From Nitrosomonadales bacterium (lineage in GTDB: Bacteria; Pseudomonadota; Gammaproteobacteria; Burkholderiales; Gallionellaceae): a DNA stretch of 64,000 nt. The notes below the pieces were generated by a model, which had not been told where the DNA came from, did not search any database, and saw only the letters and a list, made by a program, of their open reading frames with translations. The DNA lies in the NCBI GenBank assembly GCA_023259055.1, contig JAHFQZ010000003.1, forward strand, positions 62,001 to 126,000, given 5' to 3'. Shown here one piece after another: positions 27,834-40,311 of this stretch (the stretch's first letter is position 1; each line of letters starts with the position of its first letter). Position numbers and translations under genes: made by a program.

Positions 27834-28324
27834 CAGAATTCGATTTTGCTGTAATGGCAATATTGCTGGTTTCGTTATCGCTGGGTTTGTGGCGCGGTTT
27901 TATTCATGAAGTGTTGTCGTTGTTGGGCTGGCCGATCGCTTTATTTCTGAGCAATATGTATTCAAGTCGTATCGCGCATCTAATACCATTGGCGCAAGAG
28001 GTGTTGCGGTTAACGGTGGTTTATGCGCTGGTATTCGTCACCGTGCTGATTATGTGGGGCGCGCTGGTTATATTGCTTACCAAGCTGCTGAAGGTGATAG
28101 GTTCAGGCTGGTCGGACAGGGTTTTGGGCGGGTTGTTCGGGGTGTTGCGAGGCGGGTTGGTGGTGATCGTTTTGGTGTGGCTGGCCGGGATGACGGCTAT
28201 TCCCGAGAAACTTTTCTGGCGTGACGCGCAGATGAGCAAAGCGGCGGAGGATGTCGCTTTGCTGACTAAAACGTGGTTGCCGAACAGCATTGCACAGCGC
28301 GTGCATTACAGAATTCGCAGTTAA
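27830..28324 (+). CDS. cvpA: CvpA family membrane protein
   Basis: This 164-residue protein has four membrane segments and the family look of CvpA (FDFAVMAILLVSLSLGLWRGFIHEVLSLLGW at the N-terminus, DRVLGGLFGVLRGGLVV in the middle). CvpA was first linked to colicin V production and is now associated with envelope and bile/acid tolerance in enterics. Its place between dedD and purF matches the usual operon. Confidence 0.92.
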   Translation: MTEFDFAVMAILLVSLSLGLWRGFIHEVLSLLGWPIALFLSNMYSSRIAHLIPLAQEVLRLTVVYALVFVTVLIMWGALVILLTKLLKVIGSGWSDRVLGGLFGVLRGGLVVIVLVWLAGMTAIPEKLFWRDAQMSKAAEDVALLTKTWLPNSIAQRVHYRIRS

Positions 28325-28342
28325 CTGTTGGGATAAAAACTC

Positions 28343-29869
<1,527 letters not shown>

Positions 29870-29893
29870 GGCCAAAATGAGCGATAAGATCAA

Positions 29894-31084
29894 ATGACTG
29901 AGAAAAACCATCAAACGGAAAGCTGGCAGCCGGAAACTCTGGCGGTGCGCGCGGGCGCGGTGCGCAGCCAGTTCGGCGAAAACAGCGAGGCGTTGTTCCT
30001 GACTTCAAGTTTCGTATTCGAGAACGCCGCGCAGGCCGCCGCGCGTTTCATCGGAGAGCAGCCGGGCAATATCTATTCGCGTTTCACCAACCCGACCGTG
30101 ACGATGTTCGAAGAACGGCTTGCTGCGCTGGAGGGCGCGGAGCAATGCATTGCCACGGCATCTGGGATGTCGGCGATACTGGCGTGCGTGATGGGGCTGC
30201 TGAAGGCGGGCGATCACATCATCGCCTCACGCAGCCTGTTTGGCGCGACGGTTAACCTGTTCAATAACATCATCAAAAAATTCGGCGTCGAGACAACTTA
30301 CGTTTCCGCAACCGATGTGTCCGAGTGGCGGGCGGCGGTACGCCCCAATACCAGGCTGTTCTTTCTGGAAACGCCGTCCAATCCGCTTACCGAGATCTCC
30401 GACATCGCCGCGATTGCCGCCGTGGCGAAGGGTTGCGGCGCACTGCTGGCAGTGGACAACTGCTTCTGCACGCCGATCCTGCAGCGTCCGTTCGAACTTG
30501 GCGCGGACATCGTGATCCACTCCGCGACCAAGTATATCGACGGGCAGGGGCGCGTGTTGGGCGGAGCGGTGCTGGGCAGCAAAAAGAACATGGAAGGCGT
30601 GTACAGTTTCCTGCGCACCGCCGGGCCGACGATGAGCGCGTTCAACGCCTGGATATTTCTAAAGGGCATGGAGACGTTAAAAATCCGCATGGATGCGCAC
30701 AGCGCCAATTCGCTGGAACTGGCGCGCTGGCTGGAAGCACAACCTAATGTGGCGCGGGTGTTCTATCCGGGCCTGCCGTCGCATCCCCAGCATGGGCTGG
30801 CGATGAAACAACAAAAGACCGGCGGCGGCATCGTTTCGTTCGAAGTCAAGGGCGGCAAGGAGGCCGCGTGGCGCGTGATCGACAACACGCGGATGATCTC
30901 GATTACCGCCAACCTGGGCGATACCAAGACCACCATCACCCACCCGGCCAGCACTACCCATGCACGTATCACTCCGGAGGCGCGCGCCGCAGCAGGCATC
31001 ACGGACGGATTGATCCGCATCGCAACGGGGCTGGAGGCAGTGATCGATATTCAGAACGATCTGGCGCGCGGGCTAAACAAATAA
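29894..31084 (+). CDS. metZ: O-succinylhomoserine sulfhydrylase
   Basis: MetZ forms homocysteine directly from O-succinylhomoserine and sulfide. The 396-residue Cys/Met-metabolism PLP enzyme has YSRFTNPTV near 60, ASGMSAILA, the PLP Lys in IHSATKYIDGQGRVLGG near 210, and TTITHPASTTH near the end. Its position after purF is typical in betaproteobacteria. A GC-rich hairpin lies just after its stop. Confidence 0.95.
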   Translation: MTEKNHQTESWQPETLAVRAGAVRSQFGENSEALFLTSSFVFENAAQAAARFIGEQPGNIYSRFTNPTVTMFEERLAALEGAEQCIATASGMSAILACVMGLLKAGDHIIASRSLFGATVNLFNNIIKKFGVETTYVSATDVSEWRAAVRPNTRLFFLETPSNPLTEISDIAAIAAVAKGCGALLAVDNCFCTPILQRPFELGADIVIHSATKYIDGQGRVLGGAVLGSKKNMEGVYSFLRTAGPTMSAFNAWIFLKGMETLKIRMDAHSANSLELARWLEAQPNVARVFYPGLPSHPQHGLAMKQQKTGGGIVSFEVKGGKEAAWRVIDNTRMISITANLGDTKTTITHPASTTHARITPEARAAAGITDGLIRIATGLEAVIDIQNDLARGLNK

Positions 31085-31090
31085 CCGTCA

Positions 31091-31118
31091 GGGGCGCAAT
31101 TTATCGCGCCCCTTCGAT
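31091..31118 (+). terminator. Possible terminator after metZ
   Basis: The stem GGGGCGC / GCGCCCC with an eight-base loop begins seven bases after the metZ stop. The following TTCGATT is only weakly U-rich, so termination may be partial. Confidence 0.35.
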
Positions 31119-31129
31119 TCGGAGTGGCG

Positions 31130-31621
31130 ATGGATATTCTGGCGGCTCAAGTTGGCGAAGTACTGAAGTCGCATGGACTGATGCTGGCAACGGCGGAATC
31201 CTGTACCGGGGGTGGAGTCGCCCAGGCGATTACCGATGTGGCAGGCAGTTCGGCGTGGTTCGATCGCGGTTTTGTCACTTATTCCAATCTGGCTAAAGTA
31301 CAAATGCTGGGAGTGAGCGAAGCAACACTTATCCAACGCGGAGCAGTGTCTGAGGCGACGGTGCGCGAGATGGTGGCGGGCGCATTGGCCAACAGCACGG
31401 CACAAGTGGCCTTGGCCGTGAGCGGGATCGCCGGACCGAATGGCGGCACGGCGGACAAGCCAGTTGGAACGGTATGGTTTGCCTGGGCGGTCAAGAATGG
31501 CGCGACACTGGCCCAAGTGCATCACCTTTCTGGAAATCGTTCGGAAATCCGCTTCCTTGCAGTTCGCATCGCGCTGCAAGGGGTTCAGGATTTATTGAGG
31601 CAAATGTCGGAAACGGCCTGA
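31130..31621 (+). CDS. pncC: Nicotinamide-nucleotide amidase (CinA C-terminal domain protein)
   Basis: This protein of about 163 residues is the stand-alone CinA C-terminal domain, which deamidates nicotinamide mononucleotide in pyridine-nucleotide recycling. The motifs LATAESCTGGGVAQAITDVAGSS and AVSGIAGPNGGTADKPVGTVWF are diagnostic. The ATG at 31130 is preferred over an in-frame GTG at 31124 because GGAG would then lie five bases upstream. cinA-type genes often precede recA. Confidence 0.92.
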   Translation: MDILAAQVGEVLKSHGLMLATAESCTGGGVAQAITDVAGSSAWFDRGFVTYSNLAKVQMLGVSEATLIQRGAVSEATVREMVAGALANSTAQVALAVSGIAGPNGGTADKPVGTVWFAWAVKNGATLAQVHHLSGNRSEIRFLAVRIALQGVQDLLRQMSETA

Positions 31622-31642
31622 TTTGACTTAATTCAATCAAGA

Positions 31643-31654
31643 GAACGAACGTTC
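31643..31654 (+). promoter_or_regulatory. Candidate noncanonical LexA (SOS) box upstream of recA
   Basis: GAACGAACGTTC lies 59 bases before the recA start codon. It fits the GAAC-N4-GTTC motif known from Sideroxydans, Gallionella and relatives, which differs from the CTGT-N8-ACAG box of most betaproteobacteria and resembles the Bacillus box. recA is a core LexA target, so the position is as expected. No lexA gene is in the window. Confidence 0.8.
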
Positions 31655-31712
31655 TGTACAAATCCAAAATGTTGTGCAACAATCCCTAACCAATTCTGAA
31701 AGGGGTATAAAA

Positions 31713-32811
<1,099 letters not shown>

Positions 32812-32834
<23 letters not shown>

Positions 32835-32859
32835 ACAACACTCGCCAAGTCGCTGGTTA
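32812..32859. repeat. Hairpin repeat copy C, overlapping the recA 3' end
   Basis: TAGCCAATCGACTAGGCGAG pairs imperfectly with CTCGCCAAGTCGCTGGTTA to give a 48-nt hairpin. Relative to copy B the inner stem has changed from GGCTGG/CCAGCC to GGCGAG/CTCGCC, so pairing is preserved. It contains the recA stop codon and ends at the first possible recX start codon. Confidence 0.8.
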
Positions 32860-33353
32860 TGGCCGGCACCCGGATGAGGAAAAATCCTGAGATAAGCTTG
32901 CGAGCGCGTGCCCTGCAATATCTGGCACGCCGTGAATACAGCCGCGCCGAGCTGCACGGGAAATTGCAGCCTTACGCCGAAGCTGACAAAGATTACAGTC
33001 AGTTGCATCCAGACTCTCTGAATGCACTTCTGGATGATTTGACGGAACGAGGTTGGTTATCCGATGCGCGCGCCGCCACGCAATTGTTGCATGCCAAGCG
33101 CAGCCGTTTCGGAATGCAACGTATCACCCATGAGTTGCGCCAGAAGGGCATCGCGGAAGAGCTGATCAGCGCGGCATTGCCCGCATTGAAAGAAAGCGAG
33201 CTGGATGCGGCGCGCGAAGTGTGGCAAAGAAAGTTCGGCACGCTGCCGCAGGATGACAGGGAAAAAGCCAAACAAATACGCTTTATGCAATCACGCGGCT
33301 TTGGGTTTGATGTGATTTTTCAAGTATTGCGCGGCGGGAGTGATATTGAATAA
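32859..33353 (+). CDS. recX: Regulatory protein RecX
   Basis: RecX binds RecA filaments and limits their activity. The 164-residue protein is all-helical with family patterns (ARALQYLARREYSRAELHGKL, LDDLTERGWLSDARAA, RFGMQRITHELRQKGIAEELI). It follows recA by 24 bases. The ATG at 32859 lies at the edge of the hairpin repeat; the ATG at 32874 (MRKNPEISLRARAL) is an equally good start. Confidence 0.92.
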   Translation: MAGTRMRKNPEISLRARALQYLARREYSRAELHGKLQPYAEADKDYSQLHPDSLNALLDDLTERGWLSDARAATQLLHAKRSRFGMQRITHELRQKGIAEELISAALPALKESELDAAREVWQRKFGTLPQDDREKAKQIRFMQSRGFGFDVIFQVLRGGSDIE

Positions 33354-33406
33354 CGCGGGTAATTCATATCGTAAATCCCGGCCATTTGTATAGACTTTGG
33401 AATCAG

Positions 33407-33826
33407 CTACCCCCGCATATTTGACTGTGCATTGAACTGGCCCAGTTCAATAGCTGGCGAAGGTTGCCAATCTTGTTTGCGGTGTTCTGCAATCACGTTG
33501 GTGAAAATGCCGCCACGCACGTAAAACTTCGCGGTAAGGCGCATGAAGCGCGGCTTGGTTGCGGCGACCAGATCGTCCAGGATGCGGTTGGTCACGTCTT
33601 CGTGAAAATGCCCCTCATTGCGGAATGACCATATGTACAATTTGAGACTTTTCAATTCAATGCAATGCTGGTCAGCGATGTAATCCAGTATCAACGTGGC
33701 AAAATCCGGCTGACCTGTTTTGGGACACAAACAGGTGAATTCCGGGATTTCCATGTGAATATGATAGTCGCGAAGCGGATTTGGATTGGGGAAGGTCTCC
33801 AGCGTTTTGCTTGGTTGAATCGCCAT
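33407..33826 (-). CDS. queF: NADPH-dependent 7-cyano-7-deazaguanine reductase
   Basis: QueF reduces preQ0 to preQ1 for queuosine in tRNA. At 139 residues this is the short, unimodular type, unlike the 282-residue E. coli enzyme. The catalytic Cys is in [16 protein letters not shown] near residue 33, and the QueF motif [20 protein letters not shown] follows near 58. It is convergent with recX and divergent from smc. No preQ1 riboswitch is visible in the 60-base upstream gap. Confidence 0.95.
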   Translation of the reverse strand: MAIQPSKTLETFPNPNPLRDYHIHMEIPEFTCLCPKTGQPDFATLILDYIADQHCIELKSLKLYIWSFRNEGHFHEDVTNRILDDLVAATKPRFMRLTAKFYVRGGIFTNVIAEHRKQDWQPSPAIELGQFNAQSNMRG

Positions 33827-33886
33827 TTGGTATGCCTGTCAGGTTCGGTTAGAATGACCGGTATTATATCGTTGTGACATCATAAA

Positions 33887-36800
33887 TTGCGCCTTTCCCA
33901 AATCAAGTTAGCCGGATTCAAATCCTTCGTCGATCCCACGCATATTAAGCTGCCGGGTCAAATCGTGGGCGTGGTCGGTCCGAACGGTTGCGGCAAATCG
34001 AATGTGATCGATGCGCTGCGCTGGGTGCTTGGCGAATCCAAGGCTTCAGCGCTGCGCGGAGAGACTATGCAGGATGTTATCTTCAACGGCTCCAGTCAGC
34101 GCAAGCCGGTATCGCGCGCAAGCGTGGAATTAATTTTTGACAACACTCTGGGCAAGGCTGCAGGACAGTGGTCAAGCTACGCGGAAATTTCAATCAAGCG
34201 CGTATTGCAGCGCGACGGCGATTCCAGCTATCACATTAACAACCAGCATGTGCGGCGCAAGGATATTACCGACATCTTCCTTGGCACCGGCTTGGGGCCG
34301 CGCGCCTACGCGATCATAGAACAGGGCATGATCTCTCGCATCATTGAGGCCAAGCCGGAAGAGCTGCGCGTCTTCCTTGAAGAAGCGGCGGGCGTTTCCA
34401 AATACCGTGACCGGCGCCGCGAAACCGAATTGCGTATAGGTGATACGCGCGATAACCTGCTGCGAGTCAGCGACATCCTTCAGGAACTGGAGAAACAACT
34501 GGCGCATCTGGGCGCACAGGCCGAAGTGGCCAAGCAATACCGCGCGCTGGAAACACAACGCGATACCACGCAGCGTCTGTTCTGGCTGGTAAAAAAGCAG
34601 GAAGCCGAAACGCAGCGCGCCAGATTTGCGCAAACGATGGAGAAAACGCGCACAGAACTGGAAGCGGAAACCGCACGGCTGCGCGACATTGAATCTCAAC
34701 TTGAAACTACACGAAGTGGTCATTACCAGCTTTCCGACACGCTGCACACCAAGCAGGGCGAGCTCTATGCCGCGAATGCTGAAATTGCGCGGCTTGAGCA
34801 GCAGATCAAGCATGTAGCCGATCAACGGCTGCGAATGACGCAGCAAATCGCCAGCACCGAGAAACAAATCGAACAACAGAAGCATCAGCGCCAAGGCATA
34901 CAATCCTTGCTGGAGCATTGGCAACGCCAGCAGGACGGCGCGGCCGTCAAAGTCGCTGAAGCCGAGCAGCATGCGCAACTTGAAGGGATAAATCTTCCGC
35001 AGGCTGAGGAGGTTGCGCGCGTCGCTCAGGAGCGTTACAACGTGTTGCAACGTGAACAACTTAAATTGGAACAGCAACTGCAATTGGCAGAGACACAACG
35101 TGCAAATCTCCAGCGCAATATTCAGCAAATGGAATCGAGACGCTCCCGCTTGCTGCTTGAGAAAGATAATTTGCCGCATCAAGATGTAGATGAGTTGCAA
35201 CAGGTTCAGCAGCAACTGGCCGAACTCGAGGAGGATCGTGCTGCGCAAGTTCAAAAACTGGCAAGTTTCCAGGAACAGTTGCCATTAGCTGATAATCAGC
35301 GGCGCAATCAACGTGATTCACTGCAACAGCAGGAACGGGTGCTGGCTCAAACCGAGGCGCGCCTGCATGCGTTACAGCAATTGCAGCGGCAACTCGACAA
35401 TGACAAAAATCTCAGCGCTTGGCTTCAACAGCATCAGTTGGAAAAATTGCCGCGCCTGTGGCAATCCATCCGCATCGAAAATGGATGGGAAGATGCGTTG
35501 GAGGCGGTACTGCGTGAACGGCTGAATGCGATTGCCATGCCGTTATTGGGGGATGTCGCCGCCTGGAACGTCGCGCCGCCAGCGAAACTGGCGCTGTTTG
35601 CGCCAGCAGCCACTGAGCAAGTCAGCATTGAGTCTTCGCAACTCACTTCATTGCTGAGTTATGTGCAATGTCAGGATGTGCAAGTGTTACCCGCGATGCG
35701 TGATTGGCTGACTCATGTCTATGCTGTCGCTGATGTGGCTCAAGGTTATGCGCAGCGCGCACAATTGCCGAAAGGTGGCTGGTTCGTCACTCCGCAAGGC
35801 CACCTGATTGGGTCACACAGTATATTGTTTCACGCGCCGGATAGCCAGTTGCATGGTGTATTGGCAAGACAGCGTGAGATCGAAAAGCTCGAGCAGGAGT
35901 CAGTTGAGCAGAATCGCAATGCGGAGTATTCCAGGCAACAAGTCGAACAGGCTGAGCGGCACTATCAAGGAATCGAAGCGCAAATCTCGCCGTTGCGTAC
36001 TTCCGGCAACGAGTTGCAGCAACGCCTGCATGGCATACAAATGCAAATACTCAAACTCAATCAGGCGCGAGAGCGCAGTGCGGAGCGCACTATGCAGATC
36101 GAGAGGGAAATGCATGAAGTGGCCGAACTCATGGGCGTTGAGCAACACCAGCTAGAAAATATCGGCGAGCAGATGGCGACCCTGCGAGAGCAGATATCTG
36201 ATTTTCATACTCAAGTCGATGAGGCGCAGCGCCATGCCAATGCTCTGGATAGTGCACTGCGTGAGCAGCGTGGAAGGGCTCAGCAAGCGCAACATGCCTT
36301 GCAGGAAGCGCACTTCTTTGCCAAAACTTGCACCGAGAAAATCACTGATTTGCAACACAACACTCGGCAAATTACCGATGCCTTGGCACAATTCGAGCAG
36401 AACTTGATTCAACTTCACGCCGATTTTTCAGGCATCGACGATGAAACGGCAAAGCAGCAGTTGCAGGCAGCGCTGCAAGTGCGACAGGCTTGCGAGCAAG
36501 CTTTGGGCGAGGCACGCAATATTTTGGAGAACGCCACTGTCAATTTGCAAAAGTTCGAGCAGGAGCGCCTTGCCTGCGAGCACAAGCTGAATCCGTTACG
36601 CGAGAAACTAAGCGAGCTAACCCTCAAGGAGCAAGAGGCACGCCTGCATTTTGAGCAATGGGCCACGCAGCTACTGGGTGTGGATGAGCTGGCGCTGTTG
36701 CCTCTATTGGAAGCTGGCAACAACAAGCCGAATTCCTTGTTGAACGAATTGAACCGGCTGAATGCGGACATCGAAGCATTGGGCGCGGTTAATCTCGCCG

Positions 36801-37405
36801 CACTGGAAGAACTGCAAGCTGCTACTGAACGCAAAGCTTATCTGGATGCGCAAGCAAAGGATTTAAACGAGGCGATGGCTACACTTGAAGATGCGATTAG
36901 AAGCATCGACAAGGAATCGCGCAACCTGTTGATGGACACTTACAATCAGGTCAATCAACACCTGTCAGAATTGTTCCCGATATTGTTTGCCGGCGGAGAA
37001 GCCCGTTTGGTATTGACCGGAGAGGAGATACTCGACAGCGGCGTGCAGGTGATGGCGCAACCGCCCGGCAAGAAGAACAGCTCGATTCATTTGCTGTCCG
37101 GCGGGGAAAAAGCACTGACCGCTATTGCGTTGATTTTTTCACTGTTTCAGCTCAATCCCGCGCCGTTCTGCCTGCTCGACGAAGTGGACGCGCCGCTGGA
37201 TGACACTAACACCGAACGGCTGAGTGGCCTGATCAAGAAAATGTCGAAAAACACCCAGTTTGTGTTTATCAGTCATAACAAGATCACCATGGAACTGGCA
37301 CAACAATTGGTTGGTGTGACGATGCAGGAAAAAGGTGTATCCAAAGTGGTGGCAGTGGATATCGAAGAAGCTCTGCGGATGCGTGACGAGCAGCTTGTCG
37401 CGTAA
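33887..37405 (+). CDS. smc: Chromosome segregation protein SMC
   Basis: SMC is the ATPase of the condensin complex. The 1172-residue protein has Walker A GPNGCGKSN near 32-40, long coiled coils (about 165-510 and 640-1000) around a hinge, and the C-terminal signature LLSGGEKALTAIALIF and Walker B FCLLDEVDAPLDD. The start is TTG (MRLSQIKLAGFKSF), which is the family's conserved N-terminus; no better start exists. kleisin genes (scpA/scpB) are not adjacent. It ends three bases before a convergent gene. Confidence 0.97.
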   Translation: MRLSQIKLAGFKSFVDPTHIKLPGQIVGVVGPNGCGKSNVIDALRWVLGESKASALRGETMQDVIFNGSSQRKPVSRASVELIFDNTLGKAAGQWSSYAEISIKRVLQRDGDSSYHINNQHVRRKDITDIFLGTGLGPRAYAIIEQGMISRIIEAKPEELRVFLEEAAGVSKYRDRRRETELRIGDTRDNLLRVSDILQELEKQLAHLGAQAEVAKQYRALETQRDTTQRLFWLVKKQEAETQRARFAQTMEKTRTELEAETARLRDIESQLETTRSGHYQLSDTLHTKQGELYAANAEIARLEQQIKHVADQRLRMTQQIASTEKQIEQQKHQRQGIQSLLEHWQRQQDGAAVKVAEAEQHAQLEGINLPQAEEVARVAQERYNVLQREQLKLEQQLQLAETQRANLQRNIQQMESRRSRLLLEKDNLPHQDVDELQQVQQQLAELEEDRAAQVQKLASFQEQLPLADNQRRNQRDSLQQQERVLAQTEARLHALQQLQRQLDNDKNLSAWLQQHQLEKLPRLWQSIRIENGWEDALEAVLRERLNAIAMPLLGDVAAWNVAPPAKLALFAPAATEQVSIESSQLTSLLSYVQCQDVQVLPAMRDWLTHVYAVADVAQGYAQRAQLPKGGWFVTPQGHLIGSHSILFHAPDSQLHGVLARQREIEKLEQESVEQNRNAEYSRQQVEQAERHYQGIEAQISPLRTSGNELQQRLHGIQMQILKLNQARERSAERTMQIEREMHEVAELMGVEQHQLENIGEQMATLREQISDFHTQVDEAQRHANALDSALREQRGRAQQAQHALQEAHFFAKTCTEKITDLQHNTRQITDALAQFEQNLIQLHADFSGIDDETAKQQLQAALQVRQACEQALGEARNILENATVNLQKFEQERLACEHKLNPLREKLSELTLKEQEARLHFEQWATQLLGVDELALLPLLEAGNNKPNSLLNELNRLNADIEALGAVNLAALEELQAATERKAYLDAQAKDLNEAMATLEDAIRSIDKESRNLLMDTYNQVNQHLSELFPILFAGGEARLVLTGEEILDSGVQVMAQPPGKKNSSIHLLSGGEKALTAIALIFSLFQLNPAPFCLLDEVDAPLDDTNTERLSGLIKKMSKNTQFVFISHNKITMELAQQLVGVTMQEKGVSKVVAVDIEEALRMRDEQLVA

Positions 37406-37407
37406 GG

Positions 37408-37881
37408 TTATTTACAGTTGGCACTGATATCCTGTTTAGCTTTTGCAATACGTTGCTGGCGTTGTTCGTCTTCCAAGAAGGAGCGATTACCGTTCGCATC
37501 GACATCCATGATGCGGACACCTTCCTCTAATGTTCTAAGATTATGTTGCAGGGTGTCGCAATAGGCCTTTTTGGTTTCTGTTTCAGCCTGTTTCTTGGCG
37601 GCTTTTTCGTCAGCTTCTTTTTTTGCCTGTTGCGCTTTCTTTAATTCGGCTTCGCGTTCCGCTATGGTTTTTTGCGCAGCAGGTGCACTTGCTGCAGTCG
37701 AATCTTCCGAACTCTTGGAGTCTGTGGTGCTGGAAGTGGAGCGCAGTATTTTTGCATTTGCATTTGGGGGCGGTGGTACGTCAGAATAATGCACTTGGCC
37801 GTCTGCATCCACCCATTTGGTAAGAGCGGGAAAGGCGTTTGCACTAACCAACACTAAAAAAAGCAGCAGGTATTTGTTCAT
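37408..37881 (-). CDS. DUF4124-domain exported protein
   Basis: This protein of 157 residues starts at the ATG at 37881 (MNKYLLLFLVLVSANAFPA, a signal peptide); an in-frame ATG 24 bases earlier is less likely. The DUF4124 motif follows (LTKWVDADGQVHYSDVPPPP, near 20-38). The rest is a charged, Ala/Lys/Glu-rich coiled coil with two Cys near the C-terminus. Such periplasmic proteins are common in this group but have no known function. Confidence 0.85.
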   Translation of the reverse strand: MNKYLLLFLVLVSANAFPALTKWVDADGQVHYSDVPPPPNANAKILRSTSSTTDSKSSEDSTAASAPAAQKTIAEREAELKKAQQAKKEADEKAAKKQAETETKKAYCDTLQHNLRTLEEGVRIMDVDANGNRSFLEDEQRQQRIAKAKQDISANCK

Positions 37882-38029
37882 GGCAAGCATCCCTGAGGTT
37901 GGCATTTATTTACTGATTCCATATTCAGCAGAAGAAACTCTGCCAAATGCGCACACGAGTCTAGCATGCCGATGTATGATTGCACACTGGGAAGATGTAC
38001 CGGATTAATTGAATTAAGGGAGTAGTGTT

Positions 38030-38698
38030 ATGACGAGCAGCAATGCTGGTGATCTCACCAATCAGAACTGTTACGACGTGGAAAAGAATGCCGGTTTGGC
38101 ATTGAAAATTTTCAATGCTTATTACCATGAGCACAACCATTCAGGAAAAGTTTACGACGATATGCCAGATTTCTTTCTGGTCAAGCCAGGGGTATTGGAA
38201 GGCAAGGATCTGGCTACGAAAAAATCTGAAAAATTGTTGCTTGATGATTGCATTCAGCGTGCCAAGGCACGCAACGGCTACGTCAGCGTGTCCAAATTTC
38301 GCAATCCGAAACTTGGTTATTATTGGCTGGAATTGTCGGTGATGCCATTCATGATGGGGGATGCTGTATCCAAGGATAACAAGGGCGAATTCTTTTATAT
38401 TCTTACCAAGTTTATCGAGTTCACCAAACTGAATCCGAAAATGTATGGAGATTTAACTGCCGAAATTGAGTCAGACAAGGATATTGCGCTTATGCTCAGT
38501 GGGATCAGCAAAATGGCGACCCGTCTCGATACTGCACTAAAAATATATCCGGAGAAGATGTTGGTATCGTTCAATTCGAAGTGGCCTGTTGCGGAAGTTC
38601 AAAAGCTGCTCCACTCTCTCAAGGAAAACGACCAAGACTGGTGCGAAGTGTTCTTTGAATACCTGATTTATGTGATGGGCAAGAAATCTAAGGCTTAA
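38030..38698 (+). CDS. Hypothetical cytoplasmic protein
   Basis: I do not recognise this 222-residue protein. It has no signal peptide or membrane segment, is rich in Lys, Asp and aromatic residues, and contains DMPDFFLVKPGVLEGKDL and GYYWLELSVMPFMMGDAV. GGGAG lies before the ATG. It overlaps the convergent Smr gene by 11 bases at its 3' end. Confidence 0.7.
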   Translation: MTSSNAGDLTNQNCYDVEKNAGLALKIFNAYYHEHNHSGKVYDDMPDFFLVKPGVLEGKDLATKKSEKLLLDDCIQRAKARNGYVSVSKFRNPKLGYYWLELSVMPFMMGDAVSKDNKGEFFYILTKFIEFTKLNPKMYGDLTAEIESDKDIALMLSGISKMATRLDTALKIYPEKMLVSFNSKWPVAEVQKLLHSLKENDQDWCEVFFEYLIYVMGKKSKA

Positions 38699-39230
38699 CC
38701 TTAAGCAATACTAGAGCTGCGCCGCTCCCGCCTTCTTTGGGCGACGCGTTGCAAAATGCCAATACATGCGGATGCTGCGCGAGCCAGTGGCGTGTGAGTT
38801 TGCTCAATACCGCTTCACCCCCTCTGCTGTTCAACCCCTTGCCATGTATCACCAGTACACAGCGCGATCCGCGCTGTGTTACCTCATGCAGAAATTCCTG
38901 CAGCAGTTTGCGCGCCGCGTCGCTGTTATTACCGTGCAGATCGAGTCTGTCCTGAATAGGCCAGTTGCCGCGCCGCAGTTTGCGCAGAGTCATGCGCGAT
39001 AGACCGTTGCTCAGAAATTCATCCGGCGCGTTTTCGGCAGCGAAATCGGACAGAGTGTCGGGTATTTCGGGAGGCTGGACGGAGGAGCGCAACAATGGTT
39101 TGTGCGGGGGGGTGTGCGGCTTGATGCGGTTCTGATCGGGCAGCGGTTTCACTAAGCCGACTGCGGTGCGGAACAGCGCGGCGTCTTCGGGTTCAGCCTT
39201 TTTTTCCTGCCCTGTCAAAGACCGCTTCAC
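38688..39230 (-). CDS. Smr-domain endonuclease-like protein
   Basis: This 180-residue protein has a disordered N-terminal half and a C-terminal Smr domain (RLDLHGNNSDAARKLLQEFL near 95, then CVLVIHGKGLNSRGG near 127 and PKEGGSGAALVLLK). The LDLH and HGKG motifs are the nucleic-acid-binding/nicking core of Smr proteins such as E. coli SmrA. The start is GTG. It follows trxB by 27 bases on the same strand. Confidence 0.88.
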   Translation of the reverse strand: MKRSLTGQEKKAEPEDAALFRTAVGLVKPLPDQNRIKPHTPPHKPLLRSSVQPPEIPDTLSDFAAENAPDEFLSNGLSRMTLRKLRRGNWPIQDRLDLHGNNSDAARKLLQEFLHEVTQRGSRCVLVIHGKGLNSRGGEAVLSKLTRHWLAQHPHVLAFCNASPKEGGSGAALVLLKVKP

Positions 39231-39257
39231 GGTAAGTTTGGGAAATTCCGTGCGGTG

Positions 39258-40232
<975 letters not shown>

Positions 40233-40311
40233 TCAGCGATTATTCAAAAAAAAGAATTTAACACCAGTCGCGAGGGTGTGTCGAGCTTTCATCGGTTAGT
40301 ATTAGCATATT

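Noticed and set aside
33827..33886. Possible preQ1 riboswitch for queF
   Set aside because: The gap is only 60 bases and shows no preQ1 aptamer pattern.
34190..35254. Minus-strand frame of 354 codons
   Set aside because: Antisense to the smc coiled coil; the Leu/Phe richness comes from reverse-reading Gln/Glu/Lys codons.
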